A stretch of 64,000 bases of DNA, from positions 1 through 64,000 of the forward strand of contig JAEZYU010000119.1 of the NCBI GenBank assembly GCA_023418915.1, in the 5' to 3' direction. Shown piece by piece: positions 1 through 8,804 of this stretch. A program made the translations under genes and the position numbers. The stretch is from Bacillota bacterium (GTDB taxonomy: Bacteria > Bacillota > Clostridia > Acetivibrionales > DTU013). Positions within the stretch are counted from its first letter, which is position 1. Each line of letters starts with the position of its first letter. Below the pieces are notes generated by a model. It was not told the DNA's origin, made no database searches, and saw only the letters and a program-made list of their open reading frames with translations.

Positions 1-128
1 AACAATTCCTCAATACCCCTCTAAGAATATTGTGCAACAAGGCTAAGGCAATATCAATTATGAAATTTAGCGGCCAAGAATGGCAGCTTGTCCACCAGCT
101 GGCAGAGTGGACGAAAAGATATGAATAA
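1..128 (+). CDS. C-terminal end of an unrecognised protein (partial)
   Basis: An open frame runs from the window edge (codons in phase with base 3) to a TAA at 126-128 and gives about 41 residues, ending in a charged, helix-like stretch (EWQLVHQLAEWTKRYE). The start lies outside the window. I do not recognise the family. The absence of any in-frame stop and the amphipathic composition make a real gene end plausible, but a chance frame cannot be excluded. Confidence 0.4.
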   Translation, partial: QFLNTPLRILCNKAKAISIMKFSGQEWQLVHQLAEWTKRYE

Positions 129-152
129 TGAAGAAATGAATTGCTATGAAAC

Positions 153-171
153 TTCCAGTTACTTACTGGAA
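153..171. promoter_or_regulatory. Inverted repeat upstream of trpB
   Basis: TTCCAGT and ACTGGAA form a perfect 7-bp inverted repeat around a 5-nt spacer, 50 bp before the trpB start. It could be an operator or a small RNA hairpin. No regulator is known for it; the function is inferred from position only. Confidence 0.3.
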
Positions 172-220
172 ATTGTATAGAATTGTTTTAACAAATACTA
201 TTATACGAGGGAGAATCATT

Positions 221-1447
221 ATGTTAAATCCAAATGTTGACTTTGCGGTATATAGAAAACAAACTCCAACGAAGGAAGGCTATTTTGGTACGTATGGGGG
301 TGCATATATTCCGCCTCAGTTGGTTTCTGAATTTGAAAGAATTTCTACCGCATATCAGACTATATGCCAGAGTTCCAAGTTTATCAGTGAACTCAGAAGA
401 ATAAGGAAGGAATTTCAGGGGCGTCCCACACCGACATATCATTGTGAAAGATTGTCAAATTCAATAGGAAACTGTCAAATATATTTGAAGAGAGAAGATC
501 TGAACCACACTGGCGCACATAAGCTGAACCACTGTATGGGAGAAGCTCTTTTGGCCAAATATCTGGGCAAGAAGAAAATAATCGCCGAAACGGGTGCCGG
601 TCAGCATGGCGTTGCGTTGGCTACAGCCGCTGCTTTTTTTGGAATGAAATGTGACATCTATATGGGGGAAGTGGACATAGCAAAGCAGGCTCCGAATGTT
701 GCGAGAATGAAATTGCTGGGCACAAGAGTGGTTCCGGTCTCACACGGCCTCAAGACACTTAAGGAAGCTGTAGATGCAGCCTTTGAAGCGTATATGACAG
801 AATATGATGAGGCGATGTACTGTATCGGCTCTGTCGTAGGACCGCATCCATTTCCGCTTATGGTAAGAGATTTTCAGACGGTTGTCGGTATAGAGGCAAG
901 GGAGCAGTTCATAGAGATGACGGGGAACCTTCCTGATGCTGTCGTAGCATGTGTTGGCGGAGGGTCAAATGCGGCTGGTATTTTGACTCCATTTGTAAAT
1001 GATCCCGTGAAGCTGTACGGAGTAGAGCCTCTTGGTATAGGCACAAAAGTTGGAGAACATGCTGCAAGCCTGACTTATGGAACGGAGGGCATAATGCATG
1101 GCTTTAAATCGATCATGCTCCAAAACAAAAAGGGAGAGCCGGACCCTGTATACTCTGTAGCAAGCGGCCTTGATTATCCTTCGGTGGGACCTGAACATGC
1201 TTATCTGAGGGATCTGGGAAGAGTAACTTATACAGCTGCGACCGATGAAGAAGCGATAGATGCATTCTTTACTTTATCAAGGATGGAGGGCATCATACCG
1301 GCACTTGAAAGTGCACATGCCGTAGCTTATGCAATGAAGCTTGCGAAAGAAATTGGAACCGGATCGATCCTGGTGAATTGCTCGGGCAGAGGCGATAAGG
1401 ATCTGGACTTTGTGCTGGAACACTATGGAGACAGACTGGAAGAATAG
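221..1447 (+). CDS. trpB: Tryptophan synthase beta chain, stand-alone
   Basis: PLP enzyme that condenses indole with L-serine to give L-tryptophan. The ATG at 221 follows an ACGAGGG ribosome binding site and gives 408 aa, the usual TrpB length; an upstream in-frame ATG at 146 lacks such a site. Visible motifs: the PLP-lysine region (HTGAHKLNH), the catalytic-glutamate segment (AETGAGQHGVALATAAA) and the cofactor phosphate loop GGGSNAAG. The usual HKINN is HKLNH here, so one Asn is replaced by His. No trpA or other trp gene is adjacent; the gene is monocistronic with a terminator behind it. It may salvage indole or serve a TrpA encoded elsewhere. Confidence 0.9.
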   Translation: MLNPNVDFAVYRKQTPTKEGYFGTYGGAYIPPQLVSEFERISTAYQTICQSSKFISELRRIRKEFQGRPTPTYHCERLSNSIGNCQIYLKREDLNHTGAHKLNHCMGEALLAKYLGKKKIIAETGAGQHGVALATAAAFFGMKCDIYMGEVDIAKQAPNVARMKLLGTRVVPVSHGLKTLKEAVDAAFEAYMTEYDEAMYCIGSVVGPHPFPLMVRDFQTVVGIEAREQFIEMTGNLPDAVVACVGGGSNAAGILTPFVNDPVKLYGVEPLGIGTKVGEHAASLTYGTEGIMHGFKSIMLQNKKGEPDPVYSVASGLDYPSVGPEHAYLRDLGRVTYTAATDEEAIDAFFTLSRMEGIIPALESAHAVAYAMKLAKEIGTGSILVNCSGRGDKDLDFVLEHYGDRLEE

Positions 1448-1483
1448 AATGGTAAGACGCAATAGTTCTGTGACTAAATGATG

Positions 1484-1528
1484 GGAAGCGGGTAGCAGGT
1501 GTAGAACACACTATTCGCTTCCTTTTTT
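1484..1528 (+). terminator. Intrinsic terminator of trpB
   Basis: GGAAGCG and CGCTTCC pair, with an additional inner TAG/CTA pairing, and six T residues follow directly. It lies 37 bp past the trpB stop. Confidence 0.8.
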
Positions 1529-1650
1529 ATGCACAGAACCAACAAAGAAGATACTTTGTATGCTTTTCAGACCTTATGATTAATTTATCTTATTATAGTA
1601 TAATGAAAAATGCAAAACCAATTCCGAATAAGTGTCTAAGTGTCGTGCCA

Positions 1651-1692
1651 GGCACCAAAATTGAGGCACCAAAATTGAGGCACCAAAATTGG
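1651..1692 (+). repeat. 14-bp tandem repeat, three copies, ending in a ribosome binding site
   Basis: GGCACCAAAATTGA is repeated at 1651, 1665 and 1679; the third copy ends TTGG, so its last bases start the GGAGG Shine-Dalgarno of the next gene (ATG at 1700). A GTGCC-A-GGCAC palindrome at 1645-1655 overlaps the first copy. Changes in copy number would alter promoter spacing but not the coding frame. Confidence 0.85.
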
Positions 1693-1699
1693 AGGCTTT

Positions 1700-2395
1700 A
1701 TGAAGATATTGTTGGTTGAGGATGATAGGACGATAGCTGCGGGACTGGAGTATTCGCTGCAGCAGGAAGAGTATACCACTGTTGTATGTTATGATGTGCG
1801 AAGCGCTGAAAAGGTGATAGCCGAAGACATAAATCAATTTGGACTGTGTCTTTTTGATTTGTCCCTGCCGGATGGAAGCGGCTATGATCTTTGTAAATCA
1901 GTTAAAAGAAGGAGTGATATCCCAGTTATTTTTCTTACGGCTTTGGATGATGAGGTCAATGTTGTGATGGGTCTCGACATGGGAGCTGATGACTATATAA
2001 CCAAGCCATTTCGCATCCGGGAGCTTGCCTCCAGAATCAAATCGGTACTCCGGAGATACAGCAAACAAACTGACAATGGCAGTGAAAATAAATCAATCCT
2101 CAGCCTGAAAGATATTCAGATCAATACACTTGAGGGCAAGGTTTACAAAAACGGGAACGAGGTTGGCCTGACAGCGTTGGAGTACCGACTGCTGCTGGTT
2201 TTGGCCAATCATGCGGGACGCATCCTTTCAAGAAATCAGCTTTTGGAACAGATATGGGATATTGCTGGTGATTTCGTTAATGATAATACGCTGACAGTTT
2301 ACATGAAGCGTTTGAGAGAAAAACTGGAAGACGACCCTCAGAATCCATCATTGATCAAAACTGTTCGTGGGTTGGGATATAAGGCGGGTGATTAG
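1700..2395 (+). CDS. OmpR/PhoB-family response regulator
   Basis: Two-component response regulator of 231 aa. Receiver domain at about 1-120 with the acidic pocket (VEDD), phospho-acceptor Asp53 in LCLFDLSLPDGSG and the conserved Lys in DDYITKPF. A C-terminal winged-helix DNA-binding domain (about 130-231) includes LTALEYRLL and TVRGLGYK, typical of PhoB-type regulators. The start has a GGAGG site 4 bases upstream. It is separated by a single base from the kinase gene and presumably controls the ABC transporter that follows. Confidence 0.93.
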   Translation: MKILLVEDDRTIAAGLEYSLQQEEYTTVVCYDVRSAEKVIAEDINQFGLCLFDLSLPDGSGYDLCKSVKRRSDIPVIFLTALDDEVNVVMGLDMGADDYITKPFRIRELASRIKSVLRRYSKQTDNGSENKSILSLKDIQINTLEGKVYKNGNEVGLTALEYRLLLVLANHAGRILSRNQLLEQIWDIAGDFVNDNTLTVYMKRLREKLEDDPQNPSLIKTVRGLGYKAGD

Positions 2396-2396
2396 T

Positions 2397-3398
2397 ATGT
2401 GGAGGAACAGGGAAATACAATACTTCTTAATTGCAATGGGATCGATCGGTGTGGCGGCTGCTGTGGTGGCTGCAGTTATTCTGCCTGCTGCCGCTTTGCT
2501 TGTTTTTGCAGTAGCATTGCTGCTTATTGTCTGCAGTCTGATATTCACAGCCTGGCGCTATAGGGAAATCGCCAGGCTCTCTTCTTATGTCAGGCGGATA
2601 AGCGGGGGTGATTACTCGCTTGATCTGAGGGACAATAAGGAAGGCGAGCTTAGCGTACTCAAAAATGATATTAATAAAGTAACACTCAAACTTATGGAGC
2701 AAAGCAGTCTTTTACAGAAGGATAAGGTAAGGCTGTCCAATGCTATCGCCGATATCTCCCACCAATTGAAAACACCGCTTACTTCCATGACGGTAATGGC
2801 AGATCTGCTGAGCGAAACGAAACTGGATGACAGAAAAAGAGAAGAATTTACGCACAATATCAGGGTACAACTTCAGAGGATAGAATGGCTGGTCTCTTCG
2901 TTGCTGAAGCTATCAAGGATCGATGCTGGAACAGTTCAGTTCAGTACAGAGAGAACAACTGCCGCAGCTCTTATCAGAAAGGCACTGGAGCCTGTCCTTA
3001 TACCTATGGATATCAAGGAACAATTGCTGTCGCTTCAAGGAGAAGAAACAGCCTTTTTGCAGGTGGATATAAACTGGTCGGCAGAGGCTCTGACCAATAT
3101 ATTGAAAAATTGTGTGGAGCACACGCCTCAAGGAGGAAAGATTTCAATTTCGTATAAGGAAAACCCGCTGTTCACAGAGATCATCATCGAGGATAACGGC
3201 AAAGGCATCGCCAGACAGGATCTGCCGCATATATTCAAGCGGTTTTACAAAGGGAAAAATTCCGGCAGTGACAGTATCGGCATAGGACTGAACCTGGCTC
3301 ACAGCATTATAACCGCCCAAAACGGGAATATTGAGGTCAAGAGCACAGAAGGTTCAGGCACTCAATTTACGATCAGGTTTTATAAACAAACAGTGTAA
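2397..3398 (+). CDS. Sensor histidine kinase, short-loop membrane type
   Basis: Histidine kinase of 333 aa that would phosphorylate the upstream regulator. The ATG at 2397 is one base after the regulator's stop, with an AAGGCGGG site; a longer in-frame start at 2367 would overlap the regulator. Two membrane segments (about 8-27 and 29-51) are joined by almost no external loop, as in kinases that sense within the membrane or through a partner transporter. Then come a HAMP-like linker, the H-box with His122 (ADISHQLKTPLTS), an N-box (NILKNCVEHTP) and G-boxes (EDNGKGIA, IGIGLNLA). Confidence 0.92.
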   Translation: MWRNREIQYFLIAMGSIGVAAAVVAAVILPAAALLVFAVALLLIVCSLIFTAWRYREIARLSSYVRRISGGDYSLDLRDNKEGELSVLKNDINKVTLKLMEQSSLLQKDKVRLSNAIADISHQLKTPLTSMTVMADLLSETKLDDRKREEFTHNIRVQLQRIEWLVSSLLKLSRIDAGTVQFSTERTTAAALIRKALEPVLIPMDIKEQLLSLQGEETAFLQVDINWSAEALTNILKNCVEHTPQGGKISISYKENPLFTEIIIEDNGKGIARQDLPHIFKRFYKGKNSGSDSIGIGLNLAHSIITAQNGNIEVKSTEGSGTQFTIRFYKQTV

Positions 3399-3504
3399 GG
3401 CTTGAGATACGAGAAGCATAGCTTATCATGAGTGTATTGCTTAGCTATGAGCAAGTGATTACAGACATATACATGCAGTATAAGTACATGCAGTAAATAC
3501 TTAA

Positions 3505-3542
3505 GTGACAGAAATGTCACCAAAAATGTCACCCAAAAGTCA
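3505..3542. promoter_or_regulatory. Candidate response-regulator operator before the ABC transporter
   Basis: GTGACA-GAAA-TGTCAC is a perfect inverted repeat at 3505-3520. A second TGTCAC follows at 3527 and AGTCA at 3538, so the half-site recurs about every 11-12 bp, one helical turn. OmpR-family regulators bind such arrays, and the 4-bp-spaced inverted repeat resembles boxes described for BceR-type regulators. The site is 45-82 bp before the ATPase start. That the neighbouring regulator binds here is inferred. Confidence 0.55.
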
Positions 3543-3586
3543 TTTTAGGCAGATAGAATGAAACCATAGGAATGGAGGTTTTTACA

Positions 3587-4270
3587 ATGGAAATACTACG
3601 AATAGAACATCTGTCTAAAATTTATGGACACGGTGAAACGGCCGTCAAAGCCCTTGATGATGTCTCGTTTTCAGTAAACAAGGGCGATTTTGTTGCAATC
3701 ATAGGTCCGTCAGGATCGGGAAAATCGACGCTTCTTCATCTGATCGGCGGCGTGGACAGGCCTACGAATGGTAAGGTTTTTATAGATAATCAAGATATCT
3801 ATCAATTGGATGAGACTCAGCTGGCTATTTTCAGACGCAGACAAATCGGTCTGGTCTATCAGTTTTACAATCTGATACCGGTATTGACTGTTGAGGAAAA
3901 CATTAAGCTGCCGCTATTATTGGACCGGCATAAGGTGGACCAAAAGCATTTTGAAAGCATTGTTACATCATTAAATCTGAGGGATCGCTTAGGTTATCTG
4001 CCTAACCAGCTTTCAGGAGGGCAGCAGCAGCGGGTCTCCATCGGACGGGCATTGGTCAATGCACCTGCAATTATGCTGGCGGACGAGCCGACTGGTAATC
4101 TGGACAGTAAAAACAGCGGCGAAATAATCAATATGCTGAAAATGTTTAATAAATCCCTCAGGCAAACACTCATTGTGATCACCCATGATGAAAGGATCGC
4201 CTTGCAGGCTGACCGTATATTGTCGATCGAGGACGGACGGATTTGCAGAGATGAGGTGGTCCGCCCGTGA
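3587..4270 (+). CDS. ABC transporter ATP-binding protein (MacB/LolD type)
   Basis: ATPase subunit of 227 aa. Walker A GPSGSGKST at 40-48, Q-loop, signature LSGGQQQR, Walker B IMLADEPTGNLDS and the switch His in VITHDE. The ATG at 3587 is preferred because GGAGG lies 8 bases upstream, whereas the in-frame ATG at 3572 overlaps that ribosome binding site. The 3' end overlaps the permease start by 4 bp, so the two are translationally coupled. It partners the FtsX-type permease; substrates of such systems are often antimicrobial peptides or lipids. Confidence 0.93.
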   Translation: MEILRIEHLSKIYGHGETAVKALDDVSFSVNKGDFVAIIGPSGSGKSTLLHLIGGVDRPTNGKVFIDNQDIYQLDETQLAIFRRRQIGLVYQFYNLIPVLTVEENIKLPLLLDRHKVDQKHFESIVTSLNLRDRLGYLPNQLSGGQQQRVSIGRALVNAPAIMLADEPTGNLDSKNSGEIINMLKMFNKSLRQTLIVITHDERIALQADRILSIEDGRICRDEVVRP

Positions 4271-6906
4271 ATATTATTAGCCAATTGACACTCAGGCATT
4301 TAAAGCAAAATAAGAAGAGAACACTGGTCACTATCATAGGTGTGATCATATCTGTGGCAATGGTAACGGCCGTGACGACGCTTGGAGTTTCCTTTATGGA
4401 TCTGATGCAAAGGCAGACGATTGCTGATGAGGGAGAATGGCATGTACTTTATAAGGATGTGAATGCAAAACAGCTTGCAGCTATTCAAAAGGATGATGCC
4501 ACAGAGATTGCTGCTCTCACAAATGATCGGGGTTATGCTTTGCTTGAGGGGAGCAGGAACAGTAATAAACCTTACCTGTTTATTAAGGAATACAGCACCG
4601 AGGGCTTTGGGCAGTTTCCTGTCAGCTTGAGCTCGGGGCGTCTTCCCCAAAATGAGAATGAGGTAATCATTTCCGAGGAAATCGCCGAAAATGCCAAGGT
4701 TGAGTACCGGATCGGCGATCAGATCAAACTGGATATAGGGCAGAGATTTGTGCCGGACAGCATGACCGAGCGGGAAGACGTAAACGAACCGGAGAATGGC
4801 GGTTATTTGGAGGAGCTGAGTCAGGACACTCCGCTCAGAACTATGGACGGGGAAAACATCGAAGAGCTGATCCATCAGCAAACAACAACATTTACAATAG
4901 TCGGGACGGTCAGCCGGCCAACCTGGGAACCGACCTGGGCACCGGGTTACACGATCATTGGATTTATTGATCAAACCGGGCTTGCTCCAGACGAAACTGT
5001 TGATGCTGCAGTTGTGCTAAATAAAGTACATCGGCCGCTTTACAGTCATGCCCGGGAGCTGGCGGCGCAGAATGACATCAAGACAGTTAAATTCAATAAT
5101 GAACTGCTTAGATATTACGGTGTCACAGATAATGATGACCTGAAGAGTACTCTTAATGGACTTATTGTGATTATCTTGACCATAATTATCATTGGATCTG
5201 TTTCGTTGATATATAATGCTTTTGCGATCTCTGTTTCTGAGCGCTCGCGCCACCTTGGAATGCTTTCCAGTGTCGGGGCTACAAAAAAGCAGAAGCGCAA
5301 CTCGGTATTTTTTGAAGGGATGATAATCGGGTCAATCAGTATACCGATCGGGATCATCAGCGGACTTGCCGGCATTGGTGTCACTTTTTGGTTCATCAAT
5401 TCGGTGATTCAGGGGGCATTGGGTGTAACAGAAAATTTAGTTGTCAAGGTCACGGAGTTGTCTATCCTGTCGGCATGTGTGGTTTCTGTCATCACTATTT
5501 TTATCTCAACTTATATACCTGCCCGCAAGGCATCAAAAATCTCGGCAATCGATGCGATCCGACAGTCAGCGGATATAAGACTGACCGGGAAAACGGTCAG
5601 GACCTCGAAGCTGATCCGCAGATTGTTTGGGATAGAAGCCGAAATCGGCCTCAAAAATTTAAAAAGGAACAGGCGCCGCTATCAGGCGACAGTATTTTCT
5701 ATTATTATCAGTATCGTTTTGTTTCTGACGGTATCGTATTTTACGGCCAATCTGAAAAAGTCACTGGAGCTTACACAGGATGGGGTCAATTATGATATTC
5801 AGGTAAGCATAAACCCACAGGCGGAGATGAATGGGCGTATGATCGATTGGATCACGTCCCGAAGCGAGGTCACTGAACATTGTTTTATACGTAAAGTGTT
5901 TGCAAAAACCTGGCTGAAGGAAGAATTTGTTTCAAAGGAATTGAGAGAACTGATAAAAGCTGATCCCAGTGTTCTGGCAGATGGGGAATTCCCTTATTAC
6001 CTGGAGATCCATGCAATGGATGCGAAGTCATTGAAGGCTTTTGCCGAGGCTTCAGGAGCAAATTACGAAGATATCTCGGATCCTCAGAAATCAGCCGGAC
6101 TTGTGATCCAAAAAACAAATTACCTGGATACTGCTACAGGGAAATATGTGGAGGCGAGATCCAGTGAATTAAAAGCAGGGCAAAGCATTGATGTATTTTA
6201 TCAGCTTCCCGGTGAAAGAGGAGAGGTGGAATATATTGAAAAAGTCAATATAGCAGCCTTGACGGATGAAGTACCGATGGGTGTTTTTCCGGCGGCGAGG
6301 GGAGGACTGAGCATTATAGTATCGGAAGAAGTCATGGATCGCCTGTTTCCCGACAAGTTGGATTATGATATACAAACAGTTTTCTACATGAAAAGCTCTG
6401 ATCCGATGGCTACACAGTATGCTCTTGAAGACATGCAGGAGGAAGGCATATATGTCTATAATGTATATCAGAACAGGCAGCGGGACGAACAGATGATACT
6501 GCTTATGTCTGTCTTTACCTATGGTTTTATCATCCTGATCACAGCAATTTGTACTGCAAATATATTCAACACAATCTCAACGAGTATTGCACTGCGGAAA
6601 AGGGAGTTTGCCATGCTGAAGTCTGTTGGCATGACACCCGGAAGCTTTAACCGGATGATCAATTATGAAAGCATTTTCTATGGTCTTAAATCTTTACTCT
6701 ATGGATTGCCGCTGAGTGCGATCGTGATGTTTCTAATCTATCGTCCCCTGATGTATTCATTCAGATATGACTTTTTCATACCGTGGGACAGCATTCTGTT
6801 TGCCGTTGCAGCAGTCTTTGTCATCGTCGGTTCAGCCATGCTCTATTCCGGTGCCAGAGTGAAGAAGGAAAATATCATAGATGCCCTGAAGCAAGAGAAT
6901 ATATAA
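4267..6906 (+). CDS. FtsX/MacB-family ABC transporter permease
   Basis: Membrane permease of 879 aa starting with GTG within the ATPase stop. Architecture: one N-terminal membrane helix (about 18-40), a large extracytoplasmic domain, three helices (about 290-430), a fifth helix near 475, a second external domain and three C-terminal helices (about 740-870). The two FtsX modules (SRHLGMLSSVGATKKQ and KREFAMLKSVGMTPGS) are internal homologues. This 4+4 layout differs from the 10-helix BceB type. Together with the kinase and regulator upstream it probably forms a detoxification or envelope-stress module. Confidence 0.9.
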   Translation: MNIISQLTLRHLKQNKKRTLVTIIGVIISVAMVTAVTTLGVSFMDLMQRQTIADEGEWHVLYKDVNAKQLAAIQKDDATEIAALTNDRGYALLEGSRNSNKPYLFIKEYSTEGFGQFPVSLSSGRLPQNENEVIISEEIAENAKVEYRIGDQIKLDIGQRFVPDSMTEREDVNEPENGGYLEELSQDTPLRTMDGENIEELIHQQTTTFTIVGTVSRPTWEPTWAPGYTIIGFIDQTGLAPDETVDAAVVLNKVHRPLYSHARELAAQNDIKTVKFNNELLRYYGVTDNDDLKSTLNGLIVIILTIIIIGSVSLIYNAFAISVSERSRHLGMLSSVGATKKQKRNSVFFEGMIIGSISIPIGIISGLAGIGVTFWFINSVIQGALGVTENLVVKVTELSILSACVVSVITIFISTYIPARKASKISAIDAIRQSADIRLTGKTVRTSKLIRRLFGIEAEIGLKNLKRNRRRYQATVFSIIISIVLFLTVSYFTANLKKSLELTQDGVNYDIQVSINPQAEMNGRMIDWITSRSEVTEHCFIRKVFAKTWLKEEFVSKELRELIKADPSVLADGEFPYYLEIHAMDAKSLKAFAEASGANYEDISDPQKSAGLVIQKTNYLDTATGKYVEARSSELKAGQSIDVFYQLPGERGEVEYIEKVNIAALTDEVPMGVFPAARGGLSIIVSEEVMDRLFPDKLDYDIQTVFYMKSSDPMATQYALEDMQEEGIYVYNVYQNRQRDEQMILLMSVFTYGFIILITAICTANIFNTISTSIALRKREFAMLKSVGMTPGSFNRMINYESIFYGLKSLLYGLPLSAIVMFLIYRPLMYSFRYDFFIPWDSILFAVAAVFVIVGSAMLYSGARVKKENIIDALKQENI

Positions 6907-6920
6907 CGATGCGTTATAAT
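6904..6920 (+). repeat. Dispersed GATGCGTTATAAT element (core only)
   Basis: The core AACGATGCGTTATAAT starts within the permease stop codon. The same core occurs before or after other genes in this window (8766, 48976, 62486). The AAAATTTTC arms seen in longer copies are missing here. Confidence 0.6.
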
Positions 6921-7145
6921 GAGGTGCAAATAAAAAAGCATAAATCTTTGTAGTGATGAAGGATTTTTTAAAGCAATGTCAAATATACTATATGGCTTTG
7001 GTTTAACGTTTTACTTATAATGGAAGGAATACTGCATAGTTGATCAAGGAGTTGGGAGTTGTGTACTTGACAGCAGATGCTTTGTCAATTTCTCGCAGAC
7101 CAACTGTGATCATTGAATGCAAGACCAAAAAAAGGAGTTTTTATC

Positions 7146-8567
7146 ATGACAATGAAAAAGCAGGGACTGAATCCATATCTGCCATCCTGGGAATATATTC
7201 CCGATGCAGAGCCGTATGTTTTTGACGGCAGGGTCTATATATACGGATCCCATGACCGTTTCAACGGGTATGTTTACTGCCTGAACGATTATGTGTGCTG
7301 GTCAGCGCCCGTAGATGACCTTTCCGACTGGCGGTATGAAGGCGTTATTTACAAGAAAACTGATGATCCGTTTAATCCCGACGGAAGTATGTGTCTTTAT
7401 GCACCCGACGTTACGGTTGGCCCGGATGGACGGTATTATCTGTACTATGTGCTCGATAAGGTCTCAGTTGTATCTGTCGCCGTATGTGATACGCCAGCGG
7501 GCAAATACGAGTTTTACGGATATGTGCATTATCCTGATGGAACACGCCTCGGGGATAAGGAGGGTGATCAGCCTCAGTTCGATCCGGGAGTTATTACAGA
7601 AGGAGAAAGGACCTATCTTTATACCGGATTTTGTCCAAGGGGAGATAAATCAAGAAAAGGACCGATGGCGACGGTACTGGGGTCTGATATGCTCACAATT
7701 ACAGAGGGTCCGGTATTTATTGCCCCGAGTGAGCCATACAGCAAGGGCAGCGGGTATGAAGGGCATGAGTTCTTCGAAGCCCCGTCCATACGAAAGAGGG
7801 GGGATACCTATTATTTTGTTTATTCCTCTGTAGTCTTTCATGAATTGTGCTATGCCACCAGCAAACACCCTACGAAGGATTTTGTCTATGGGGGAGTGAT
7901 CGTGAGCAACAGCGATCTGCACATAGATACCTATAAACCGGCGCAAAAGCCTATGTTCTATGGTGCTAACAACCACGGCAGCATTGTTGAGATAAACGGA
8001 AAGTGGTATATATTCTATCACAGACATACCAATGGCACGAATTTCAGCCGGCAGGCCTGCATTGAGCCGATTTCATTCCTTGATGACGGTTCGATCCCCC
8101 AGGCGGAAATGACCTCCTGCGGTCCCAACGGAGGGCCGCTTGCCGGAGTCGGAGAGTACCCGGCTTATCTGGCCTGCAATCTGTTTTGCAGTGAAGAATC
8201 TCTGTATACGGACTGGACTGCGTCCTGGATGAACAATCAGTTTCCAAAGATAACGCAGGATGGAAGGGACGGAGATGAGGAAACAGGCTTTATCGCTAAC
8301 ATGAAGGATTCCGCTACTGCTGGGTTCAAGTATTTCGACTGCAGGGGGATCAAAAAAGTGAAAATAAAGACTAGAGGATATTGCAACGGAGACTTTGAGG
8401 TAAGAACCTCCTGGGATGGACCGGTTCTTGGAAAAATACGCGTTGGATCCACAAATATATGGAAGGAGCACTCTGCTGATATTGTGATCCCGGACGGTAT
8501 ACAGTCATTGTATTTTACCTTCACAGGCAGTGGAAGTGCGAACCTGGCTTCATTCACACTAGAATGA
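7146..8567 (+). CDS. Glycoside hydrolase family 43 enzyme
   Basis: Probable arabinofuranosidase or xylosidase of 473 aa, cytoplasmic (no signal peptide). The ATG at 7146 has AAAGGAG upstream; an earlier in-frame ATG at 7113 has none. The five-bladed propeller carries the GH43 triad: base Asp20 (IPDAEPYVF), modulator Asp (LYAPDVTVG) and acid Glu (EFFEAPSIRK). The C-terminal 120 residues look like a beta-sandwich of CBM6-like type (SLYFTFTGSGSANL). It sits alone, followed by a terminator. Exact substrate cannot be told from sequence; plant arabinan or arabinoxylan fits the rest of the window. Confidence 0.88.
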   Translation: MTMKKQGLNPYLPSWEYIPDAEPYVFDGRVYIYGSHDRFNGYVYCLNDYVCWSAPVDDLSDWRYEGVIYKKTDDPFNPDGSMCLYAPDVTVGPDGRYYLYYVLDKVSVVSVAVCDTPAGKYEFYGYVHYPDGTRLGDKEGDQPQFDPGVITEGERTYLYTGFCPRGDKSRKGPMATVLGSDMLTITEGPVFIAPSEPYSKGSGYEGHEFFEAPSIRKRGDTYYFVYSSVVFHELCYATSKHPTKDFVYGGVIVSNSDLHIDTYKPAQKPMFYGANNHGSIVEINGKWYIFYHRHTNGTNFSRQACIEPISFLDDGSIPQAEMTSCGPNGGPLAGVGEYPAYLACNLFCSEESLYTDWTASWMNNQFPKITQDGRDGDEETGFIANMKDSATAGFKYFDCRGIKKVKIKTRGYCNGDFEVRTSWDGPVLGKIRVGSTNIWKEHSADIVIPDGIQSLYFTFTGSGSANLASFTLE

Positions 8568-8603
8568 GGTTCAATGCTAACATATGAATAAGAGAAAATG
8601 CAA

Positions 8604-8637
8604 AAGTCTGCCAGAGAAAAGTCTGCAGACTTTTTTC
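8604..8637 (+). terminator. Intrinsic terminator after the GH43 gene
   Basis: AAGTCTGC pairs with GCAGACTT, and six T residues follow the stem. Confidence 0.8.
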
Positions 8638-8730
8638 TCAGTAAAGTGCTGTAACAAGGTGTATAATGTCCCCCAGTCTCGTTGATAACACTGCATTATC
8701 AAAGAATATCTTAGGATATTTTGTGACTTG

Positions 8731-8784
8731 GTAAGAAAAATTTTCTACATTCGGAAATTTTTCTTTGAACGATGCGTTATAATA
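8731..8784 (+). repeat. Dispersed AAAATTTTC / GATGCGTTATAAT element
   Basis: Two AT-rich palindromic arms (AAAAATTTTC and GAAATTTTTC) lie about a dozen bases apart, followed by TTTGAACGATGCGTTATAAT. The element ends about 20 bp before the next gene and contains a perfect TATAAT, so it could act as a promoter. Related copies are listed at 51618, 58809 and 62451. Confidence 0.65.
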
Positions 8785-8804
8785 AGTATACAAGGGGGGA
8801 GTTT

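Noticed and set aside
4267..6906. BceB-type bacitracin permease
   Set aside because: The helix pattern is 4+4 with two large external domains, unlike the 10-helix BceB layout, so only the general FtsX/MacB family is claimed.
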